Shown: positions 34,201-44,900 of the stretch, piece after piece
How positions within the stretch are numbered: the stretch's first letter is position 1
Layout of the letters: each line of letters opens with the position of its first letter
NCBI GenBank assembly: GCA_035048495.1
Contig: CM068553.1
Span: 31,768,978 to 31,832,977 of the forward strand
Direction of reading: 5' to 3'
From: Euptelea pleiosperma
Lineage: Eukaryota; Streptophyta; Magnoliopsida; Ranunculales; Eupteleaceae
Length of the DNA stretch: 64,000 nt
Position numbers and translations under genes: made by a program
Notes under the pieces: model-generated
Told to the model about the DNA's origin: nothing
What the model saw: only the letters and a program-made list of their open reading frames with translations
Database searches by the model: none

Positions 34201-37031
34201 ATTGCTTCCGCTTTGTCTGAGAGTGAACGTAAGAAACTTCTCGAGCTGCTCAACGAGCACAAATTTGCGATAGGTTGGACTATAGATGATATTCGAGGCA
34301 TAGACCCCTCGGTGTGCCAACATCACATCTATCTCGAGGATGAATCCAAAACCTCTCGAGAACACCAGAGGAGGTTGAACCCCATCTTGAAGGATGTAGT
34401 CCGGGATGAGGTCCTTAAACTGTTAGATGCGGGTATCATTTATCCCATCTCCGATAGCAAATGGGTGAGTCCTATTCATGTCGTCCCTAAAAAGGCAGGA
34501 TTCATAGTTGTGGAAAATGAGAATAAGGAAATGGTCACCCAGCGCCTGAAGAAAGGGTGAAGAGTCTGCATCGATTACCGACGACTCAACACCAATACTA
34601 GGAAGGACCATTTTCCTTTACCCTTCATAGACCAAATGTTGGAGAGACTAGCAGGTCACTCCTATTACTGCTTCCTCGATGGTTACTCAGGGTATAATCA
34701 AATACCCATCGCCCTTGAGGATCACGAGAATACAACTTTCAGCTGTCCCTTTGGCACTTTTGCCTACAAGCGCATGCCCTTTGGCCTCTGCAATGCACCC
34801 GCGACCTTTCAAAGGTGTATGATGAGCATATTCTCTGACATGGTGGAAAAATTCCTCAAAGTCTTTATGGACGACTTCTCAGTTTTTGGGTCATCCTTTG
34901 ATGATTGTCTGAACCATCTAGGGCTTGTACTTCACCGCTGTCAGGACAAGCGACTTGTCCTCAATTGAGAGAAATGCCACTTCATGGTGACGAAGGGCAT
35001 TGTTCTGGGATATGTCATTTCCCATCAGGGCATTGAGGTCGACAAAGCTAAAATTGATATCATCTCGACCTTGCCCATTCCTAAGTCCGTACGTGACATC
35101 CGGTCCTTTTTGGGACACAGAGGATTCTATAGGCGATTCATCAAGGACTTCTCTCAAATCGCTCGACCTCTGTCCCATCTTCTGGCTAAAGATAGTCCTT
35201 TCGACTTTAATGCTGACTGTGTCAAGGCATTTGAGCGTCTCAAATCTGAGCTCACTACTGCGCCCATTATCCGTCCCCCAGACTGGACTCTACCTTTCGA
35301 GGTAATGTGCGATGCTTCTGACTACGCGTTAGGCGCCGTTCTAGGGCAGAGAGTTGACAAAAGGTCACATGTGATCTACTACGCAAGCAAAACTCTTAAC
35401 TCTGCCCAAATGAATTACTCTACCACTGAGAAAGAACTCCTGGCGGTAGTCTTCGCCCTTGATAAATTCTGTCAGTACCTCTTAGCCACTAAGGTGGTTG
35501 TGTACACTGATCATGCAGCCCTTCGTTATCTCATTTCGAAAAAGGAAACCAAACCTCGATTAATTCGATGGATTCTCTTACTGCAGGAATTCGACCTCGA
35601 GATTAAGGATAAGAAAGGAACTGAGGATGTAGTGGCTGATCACTTGTCTAGACTGACTTTAGAGTCATCCTTCGACACCCAGCCCATCCCTGAGACCTTT
35701 CCAGATGAACAACTGTTCGCCATTTCTGTTAATCCTTGGTATGCGGACATTGTCAACTACCTTGTCACCGAAGAAATGCCTTCACACTGGTCAAAACAGG
35801 ACAAAAGCCAATTCCTAGCAAGAGTTAAGTACTACTCTTGGGATGACCCTTATTTGTATAAATACTGTCCTGACCAAATCATTCGTCTCTGTGTCCCTGA
35901 GTCGGACCAACTCAATATCTTGTCCTCATGTCATGACTAACCTTGTGGTGGTCATTTCAGCACTAAGAAGACTGCAGAAAAAGTGCTGCAATGCGGATTC
36001 TACTGGCCTACACTATTTAAAGATGCCCATATCTACTGCAAAACCTGTCCTAATTGCCAGCATCTAGGCCGCATCTCCCAGAGGAACATGATGCCCCTCA
36101 CTCCCATCCAGGTCGATGAAATATTTGACATCTGGGGTATCGACTTCATGGGCCCCTTTCCCGTTTCCTATGGTTTTGAGTACATTCTCCTTGCGGTAGA
36201 CTATGTATCCAAATGGATAGAAGCCATTCCCACCAAGACCAATGACCACAAAGTGGTCGTCAAATTCCTAAAGGAGTTCATCTTCGCCCCGATTCGGTGC
36301 CCCTAAGGCCATCATTAGTGATGGGGGCACCCATTTCTGCAACAGGATATTCGAGCAATTAATGAAAAAGTATGGGGTAACCCACAAGGTTGCCCTAGCT
36401 TATCATCCGCAGACTAGTGGTCAAGTGGAGGTTTCTAATCGTCAGATCAAGCTTGGAGAAGACAGTCAATACCACACGTAAAGACTGGTCTACTCGTCTC
36501 ACTGATGCTTTATGGGCATACAGAACCGCCTACAAGACCCCACTCAATATGTCTCCCTATCGTCTGGTCTTTGGGAAACCCTGTCATCTTCCGGTAGAGA
36601 TTGAACATCGTGCCCTGTGGGCCATTAAGAAGCTCAACTTCGACCTAGACTCCGCAGGGGCGGAGCGGAAACTTCAAATGAATGAGTTAGAAGAACTCAG
36701 AAATGATGCCTACAACTTGTCAAAAAATTACAAAGCAAAAATGAAGTGGATACATGACAAGAGCATCCTCAGGAAAGAGTTCCATCCAGGACAGAAGGTC
36801 CTTCTTTATAATTCTCGTCTCCATCTCTTCCCTGGGAAACTAAAATCTAGGTGGACCGGTCCTTATACGGTCACCGCTGTCACACCCTTTGGGGCAATCA
36901 CTATTGAGGATCCCAAGGATCACTCCTCTTTTCAGGTCAATGGGCAGCGTCTAAAACAGTTCCATGAACTTGACGTATTGTTCATTCAGACTTTTGAGAT
37001 CGATCTCATCGATCCTATCTATGTCGACTGA
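31279..37031 (+). pseudogene. Athila copy 2 gag-pol polyprotein, broken by four stops and two indels
   Basis: One frame starting at ATG 31279 covers Gag, a CCHC knuckle, a Gln-rich linker, protease (DLGAS), reverse transcriptase, RNase H and integrase, ending at 37031. Unlike copy 1 it keeps the linker and the first RT motifs (VCIDYRRLN follows the second stop). In-frame stops lie at 32521 (TAG), 34558 (TGA), 34966 (TGA) and 35938 (TAA). Where copy 1 can be compared, each is a single C-to-T or G-to-A change from Gln or Trp codons. One extra C near 36289 shifts the frame just before the integrase SDGG aspartate. A 5-bp loss near 36451, after the catalytic Glu, shifts it again. RT keeps FMDD and RNase H its acidic residues. 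The element could once have been autonomous but is now dead. Confidence 0.92.
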
Positions 37032-38980
37032 TGATCCACTCAGTCTCCTGTGCTCCAACTTGGTTGGGGGTGCCTGTCACCCCCGTCATGTCTGGCTAAA
37101 GACGTAAAACTTAGCGCTTTCAGAAAGGCAATTCCGGTATTCCTAGAGTACATGAGTCTCATGCATTTGTTATTACTGTTATATCTCTGGAAATGCAGGT
37201 ACATTCATTCTTCCGATCATCAGGTACCACACACTGTCGAGTTTCTGCCGACTTGGTAACATCCTCCCTGAACCTTTGCATCATCGTCACCGATTTTTCA
37301 TCATTTTAGGTCCCGGTCATGAGCACCGAGGACGGTGCTATATTTTGGTTGGGGGTGGGTATTTACCAAAACTCATGTATTCCTTTTGATAAATATAGAT
37401 ATAGATATAAAAAAAAAAAAAAAAATTTCTTATTTTTGGGGTGATTTCCGATGTTCTCCAAAAGTTTTCTAGAATTTCAAAAATGTGTCAAATACCCTGA
37501 CTTTGATTAGCTGAAAACCTCCGTTAAGTCAGTATTGAGGATGTCAATTTTTGTTTAAAGTTAGCGTTGAGTCAAGTCAAGCGTGACTACAGCAGGTTTG
37601 AAAACTCAGAAAAACTCATATTCGGCACAATTGTACACTATCAATATCAGAGTCACCCTAAGTTTAGAAATTCTGGAGATCCTGTGAGAATAATTGTGGA
37701 GACCTAACCTAGTGAGCTTTCGAGCCTTTAATCAATTCAGAGTGTTATACAACAATTCTGAGTCATGAGATGACTCACTATTCTTCATGCCCGCAATATT
37801 CGTTGAGAGATCTCATTATCTTTTGCTTCGATCATAAAACTCGGAACGACATCAACATTGGATTACTACGACAGAACCTTCTCTGTATCCAGTTAAGACA
37901 GTATACATGATAGTGCAAACCCTAGAAAATGATTTAGGCCATTTTTTCTGAACCATTCAGCCTTTTACTCACCTGAATTATACTTCACTAGAAACCCCTT
38001 GAACCCTTCTATAAAAGCCTTTTCTTTGTAAACCCATCAACCTAAAATCCAGTATAGCTATGAAGCATGACTGGCTACCCTTATTTTGAGATGGACAAAA
38101 GAATAACTGATATGGGTGTACCGTGAAAAGAAAAGTAAAGAAGAAGAATCAAAAGGAAAAGAAAGTGGTTCAAGCAGAAAACAAAATATGGAAAGAAAGT
38201 ATGAAAAAGTGCTGAAAAGAAATTGAGCAGTCTCAGAAATATCAAGAAAAAGAGAAAAATACAACAAAAAAAAAAAAAAAAAAAAGGAAAAAGAACTAGA
38301 TAATGGTGTTACGCCGCAGGAAAAATGCAAGAAAATGGCAAAATCCTCTCAAGATCTTTGAAATCCTGTATACCTTTATTTTTCTACACCTGACCTAAGC
38401 CTCATTACAACCCAGGAAAGTCCTACTTGATTCTAGGATAGCACGATCATAAAATGTGGAGATTGGGAAGGAGAAGCTATAGAGTTTGATCTAACGTTCC
38501 CGAGTGAAGTGGTATTCCAATCATGAGATCTTCTTCTGTTAAAGATGTCCTTCCTTTAAATAATACATATGTGAGATCTTTGCTTTCATATATCAACACA
38601 TCTCATCACATATAAATTGAGAGAAAAGAAGAAAACCCTTCTTGTGTGATTCTATTCTGAGTGCTGAACATGTGAGATTTGAGGTCGAGGCATAAAAACT
38701 TAGAGGTGATCTGAAAATCTTTACTGTAGGATGATGAGAATGTTGAGCACACACACACGCAGAGTCTGACTATTCTGGGTCATGATTATCAGTCTGTAGT
38801 CTTGCCAAAACTTTCCAACTCTTCGCTAGCATGTAACTATTTTTGCATCCATTCAATGATTTGACGAACGGTGTTTTCCCGGAGCTAATATGAAAAAGTG
38901 TGCAGCATGTGCAGAGCCCTTTTAAGCTCATTTATTTCGCACTAATTGCCAAGGATTGGCAATATGCTAGTTGGGGGTTG
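37032..38980 (+). other. Athila copy 2: region between pol and 3' LTR, no intact ORF
   Basis: About 1.95 kb homologous to 11357-13275. No envelope-like frame is recognisable. It contains PPT-like tracts TTGGTTGGGGGTG near 37060 and 37346, a hairpin AGCACCG/CGGTGCT at 37322-37338, and A runs near 37410 and 38266. Confidence 0.6.
38971..38980 (+). other. Polypurine tract of Athila copy 2
   Basis: TTGGGGGTTG lies directly before the LTR start TGATATTCGC. Confidence 0.75.
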
Positions 38981-41953
38981 TGATATTCGCTCAAAAGTGC
39001 TTATTTTAAGCAATTATCCTTTTAGCGTTATTGCATTCTCCTACGTAAAATACTCTATTTACCTACTTTTCTACGTAGAAGTCTCTTTTGTTGCGTAGAA
39101 CACACTTTTCTGGACGAAATGGTATATTTGCATGCATTAAACATATTTTTGGAAGTCTAGACATTGAGTCATTCTGATAAAGTCTCATTACGCGCTTCTT
39201 CTGTCGCAGGAAACCCCGATGGGACAATTCTCGAGAATGCAAGCCCACAATCAACCTCTAGAACCTATGATCAAAGCTCAAGAGCCAGTGGGCTAAGATA
39301 AGAAGTTACCAGCCAAATGATGGGAGAAGCTAGAGAGTCGGAAGAGCCTGGGAAAAGACCAAGAGAGAGAAAGAATCAAGCCCCAAGAGAAGAGAATAAA
39401 GGCATTAAAGCTTGACCAACTAACACAAGTCAAAGAATTGCTTAGTTGGTGAAGCATGAAGTAGACCAAGTCAAAGACCAGGGTTCAAGACTCTCTGCTA
39501 GTATTTTCTCTTTAATTTTGTAATAATTTCTCTCTCCTCCCTCTCTCTCTCTAAACCTCACTCTCCCTCCACTCTCAAATCTCAAACATCCAACCCTCTC
39601 TCCTTCCGATACCACTATCCTATGGCCTACCTTAGCCAATCATCACCGTTTGATAGTCAGTCCAATCACCCACCATCCGATCACCCATCTCACCATCTAA
39701 GAATTCAATGGCCCTCATCATTCCATGTTCATGGGCCAAAGCCAAGCTAAAATGCAAGCCCATTATCAATGAGCCATTCTATGGACCCCACATCCTTGCA
39801 TAATTTAAGGTGGGCCCCACAATTTTTAACTTTCAAAAGATTCTTTAAAAAAAAAAAAGGGGAAGAGCTTTTAAAATGTTTGAAAAATTGGAATGACTTA
39901 TCAAAATTAAGAAGATTTACAAAAAAGAATTGTGGTTTCCAAAAGAAGATGATTTCTTAAAAAGAGAAGAAAACGTTTTTAGAAGGTGGGATAAATCTAA
40001 CGGGTGAGAAGAACGGGGGGGGTTTCTAATTTGCATGTACAATGCCACATTTTTGGAAAGGCGCTCCCACTTATCTCTCCTCCACATTTTACCTTCGAGG
40101 TGGATAGCTCCCAAAGGGGAGAAGAAAAGGAAACCCAAAATTCCTAAAACCGTATCATCTTTCCCTCCTTCTTCTCGCTGGCTGACCGAACCTCCCCCAT
40201 TCGATCTCTCTCTTGCTGGCCGCCCTTCTCTCTCCCATTCTCCATCCACGTTTTCCTTCAAAAAAAAAATAAAAAAAAAACCCTTCAATGCTAAGCCGTC
40301 TTCACCAAACAGAACCGCCCCCATCTTCATCTCTTCTACTTGCTGGAACACCATCCAGCCTCTCACCTTCATCGTCACTTACCTTCAACGGTGGTGGATC
40401 TAGCACTGCCAAAACGCTACAACTCTCCACCGCCCCACCCTTAGTAGGTGCTGCACAAAAGTGAGCAGCTGCCGTTCACTTACCACAGTCTCCATCCACC
40501 GTCTCATCCTTGACAAACTCGCCGTCCTTCACCTCTTCCAACCCCTTATCAAAGCATCCCTTCACCTGCAACTTATTTGCAGGCCATCCGAGCTTCCCAT
40601 CTCTCAAAAGAAAAAAAAAATAGTTTTAAGATCACCGGAGTTGCAGGTTGCAACTCCGGCAACCTCCATTACCGCCTGCACCAATCTCTTCTTCTCCCCA
40701 CGTCTCAACCCATCTCTCCATCTCATTCTCTCAACTTTCTCCTCCTAACAGCAGGTTCGTCACCAAGGGAAGCATCGTTCCCTTCCTCTGCCTCTCACCG
40801 GAGTTGCAGACCTGCAACTCCGGTCGGAGCCACCTCTTGCACCATCGTACAGGCCTGCTACTCCTCTTCACTGACTGCCTGCAACCTAGTAGGCTCGCCC
40901 ACGCCTTGCTCAGCCAATCAGTGGAGAGCATAGGTTCTTCTTCAATCCACAGGCTTATCCTTCTCTTCCACTCCGCCGGTCTGCTCCCACCTGCAACTCC
41001 GGTAGCTGCAGCTTTCACCGCCCCCTCTTCTATCAAAAAAATAAAATAAAATAAAAAGAAAAGGAAGGAAAAGAAGAGAAGGGTAGGGGTTTGGTCATCC
41101 ATAACCGTTGGATCCCCCTCCACCATTGCAGCCTGCTGCCACCACCATCGATCACCACACGTTTTCTCCTCCTTGGTCCCATTCCATTACCGTCTCCCCT
41201 TCCATCTCCTTCCCATCTCTCTCAAGACCGCCGCCCCCATCTCTGCTACTCACGGTTTGGCTGTGTACTTAGCCAAGATCCCGCATCTCCACCTCGCCTT
41301 CACGCCTTGGCCAACAGCCAACGGTCCAACACCACCATTCACTGCTGCATCACTTCTCCACTTACCAAACCGCCTGCAAATCCCTCTAACAGCAACGTCT
41401 TCATCCTCCTTGGAATCATAATCGCATCACCAGCAATCTCCGGTAAGTTTCAGAGGTGAAAAACTTTCTCTCTCTAGACCTTTCTAGCATCACTTTCTCT
41501 CTCCCCCATATTTTCTCTCTCTAGGATAGCCTTCTTCGATATTTCTCTCTCTACATTTTCTCATTTCTCTCTCTAATTTTTATGGCTTTCTAGGTTACTT
41601 TTGAATTTAATTTGATTTTGTAAGACTCATTGAGGATGAATAAAATTATTATTTTTGCATTTGTTAGTTTACTTTTGTGTTTTTGGTTGTTTGTGGTAAT
41701 TTCTCTCTCTAAAAATCACTAAGCATTTTTAAATCCATCACCATTCTCACCTCTCCATGTTTTCTTGATAAAAATCCGTCATTTCATGTCTTTGAATTAC
41801 GCACATTAACCCCGAGTGCGGACGATACCCGACACGAGCCACTGTACAACCCTCTGATTTTTGCAGGATTTGAGTGAACAAGATTCGGATAATTACAAAA
41901 ATTGTTGATTCTAGGGTTTCCGTAACCAACGACGCGGAAAAACCCTACTTTCA
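38981..41953 (+). mobile_element. 3' LTR of Athila copy 2
   Basis: 2973 bp from TGATATTCGC to CCTACTTTCA, complete at both ends. It repeats the 5' LTR features: tRNA-like block near 39430-39499, GTTGCA hairpins near 40636 and 40798, and the splice-like pair 41443/41866. The next bases (AGGAG, 41954) continue the tandem array, so the right insertion boundary is exact. Confidence 0.95.
41443..41866 (+). other. Candidate leader intron in 3' LTR of copy 2
   Basis: Same donor, acceptor and 424-nt length as in the 5' LTR of this element. The 3' LTR copy would normally not be spliced. Confidence 0.25.
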
Positions 41954-44900
41954 AGGAGAGTGAAAGCTACCATTATAAACAAGCGAAAAACAGAACTACT
42001 TGTTAAAAGATGAGAACTGAAAAAGAAAAATCCCGAGTTAACAAGTGAATAAAAATAATCAAAACTTCACTACAATCGACTGTTAGCCTCCCTTTGAGAT
42101 AGTTCTCCATGGAAAAAGCTACCTCCAAACAATAGAGTGAAAGCCATCTGTATGGCCCCGTTAAAATTGATGTCTGATTCTATTGCTGCAGAAATGGGCT
42201 ACCTATTCTAGGAGAGTGAAAGCTACCATTAAAAACAAGTGAAAAACAGAACTACTTATTAAAAGATGAGAACTGAAAAAGAAAAATCCCGAGTTAACAA
42301 GTGAATAAAAACAATCAAAACTTCACTACAATCGACTGTTAGCCTCCCTTTGAGATAGTTCTCCATGGAAAAAGCTACCTCCAAACAATAGAGTGAAAGC
42401 CATCTGTATGGCCCCGTTAAAATTGATGTCTGATTCTATTGTTGCAGAAAAGGGCTACCTATTCTAGGAGAGTGAAAGCTACCATTAGAAACAAGTGAAA
42501 AACAGAACAACTTGTTAAAAGATGAGATCTGAAAAATAAAAATCCTGAGTTAACAAGTCAATAAAAATAGCTATATTTGCTCTCAGTTGATTTTGAAACT
42601 TCACTACAATCGACTGTTAGCCTCCCTTTGAGATAGTTCTCCATGGAAAAAGCTACCTCCAAACAATAGAGTGAAAGCCATCTGTATGGCCCCGTTAAAA
42701 TTGATGTCTGATTCTATTGCTGCAGAAAAGGGCTACCTATTCTAGGAGAGTGAAAGCTACCATTATAAACAAGTGAAAAACAAAACTACTTGTTAAAAGA
42801 TGAGAACTGAAAAAGAAAAATCTCGAGTTAACAAGTGAATAAAAATAATCAAAACTTCACTACAATCGACTGTTAGCCTCCCTTTGAGATAGTTCTCCAT
42901 GGAAAAAGCTACCTCTAAACAATAGAGTGAAAGCCATCTGTCTGGCCCCGTTAAAATTGATGTCTGATTCTATTGCTGCAGAAAAGGGCTACCTATTCTA
43001 GGAGAGTGAAAGCTACCATTAGAAACAAGTGAAAAACAGAACTACTTGTTAAAAGATGAGAACTGTAAAAGAAAAATCCTGAGTTAACAAGTCAATAAAA
43101 ATAGCTATATTTGCTCTCAGTTGATTTGAAACTTCACTACAATCGACTGTTAGCCTCCCTTTGAGATAGTTCTCCATGGAAAAAGCTACCTCCAAACAAT
43201 AGAGTGAAAGCCATCTGTATGGCCCCGTTAAAATTGATGTCTGATTCTATTGCTGCAGAAAAGGGCTACCTATTCTAGGAGAGTGAAAGCTATCATTATA
43301 AACAAGTGAAAAACAGAACTACTTGTTAAAAGATGAGAACTGAAAAAGAAAAATCCCGAGTTCACAAGGGCATAAAATCAATGAAAACTTCACTACAATC
43401 GACTATTAGCCTCCCTTTGAGATAGTTCTCCATGGAAAAAGCTACCTCCAAACAATAGAGTGAAAGCCATCTATATGGCCCCGTTAAAATTGATGTCTGA
43501 TTCTATTGCTGTAGAAAAGGGCTACCTATTCTAGGAGAGTGAAAGCTACCATTAGAAACAAGTGAAAAACAGAACTACTTGTTAAAAGATGAAAACTGAA
43601 AAAGAAAAATCCTGAGTTAACAAGTCAATAAAAATAGCTATATTTGCTCTCAGTTGATTTTGAAACTTCACTACAATCGACTGTTAGCCTCCCTTTGAGA
43701 TAGTTCTTCATGGAAAAAGCTACCTCCAAACAATAGAGTGAAAGCCATCTGTATGGCCCCGTTAAAATTGATGTCTGATTCTATTGCTGCAGAAAAGGGC
43801 TACCTATTCTAGGAGAGTGAAAGCTATCATTATAAACAAGTGAAAAACAGAACTACTTGTTAAAAGATGAGAACTGAAAAAGAAAAATCCCGAGTTAACA
43901 AGTGAATAAAAATAATCAAAACTTCACTACAATCGACTGTTAGCCTCCCTTTGAGATAGTTCTCCATGAAAAAAGCTACCTCCAAACAATAGAGTGAAAG
44001 CCATCTGTATGGCCTCGTTAAAATTGATGTCTGATTCTATTACTGCAGAAAAGGGCTACCTATTCTAGGAGAGTGAAAGCTACCATTAAAAACAAGTGAA
44101 AAACAGAACTACTTATTAAAAGATGAGAACTGAAAAAGAAAAATCCCGAGTTAACAAGTGAATAAAAATAATCAAAACTTCACTACAATCGACTGTTAGC
44201 CTCCCTTTGAGATAGTTCTCCATGAAAAAAGCTACCTCCAAACAATAGAGTGAAAGCCATCTGTATGGCCTCGGTAAAATTGATGTCTGATTCTATTGCT
44301 GCAGAAAAGGGCTACCTATTCTAGGAGAGTGAAAGCTACTATTAAAAATAAGTGAAAAACAGAACTACTTATTAAAAGATGAGAACTGAAAAAGAAAAAT
44401 CCCGAGTTAACAAGTGAATAAAAACAATCAAAACTTCACTACAATCGACTGTTAGCCTCCCTTTGAGATAGTTCTCCATGGAAAAAGCTACCTCCAAACA
44501 ATAGAGTGAAAGCCATCTGTATGGCCCCATTAAAATTGATGTCTGATTCTATTGTTGCAGAAAAGGGCTACCTATTCTAGGAGAGTGAAAGCTACCATTA
44601 GAAACAAGTGAAAAATAGAACTACTTGTTAAAAGATGAGAACTGAAAAAGAAAAATCCTGAGTTAACAAGTCAATAAAAATAGCTATATTTGCTCTCAGT
44701 TGATTTTGAAACTTCACTACAATCGACTGTTAGCCTCCTTTTGAGATAGTTCTCCATTGGAAAAGCTACCTCCAAACAATAGAGTGAAAGCCATCTGTAT
44801 GGCCCCGTTAAAATTGATGTCTGATTCTATTGCTGCAGAAAAGGGCTACCTATTCTAGGAGAGTGAAAGCTACCATTATAAACAAGTGAAAAACAAAACT

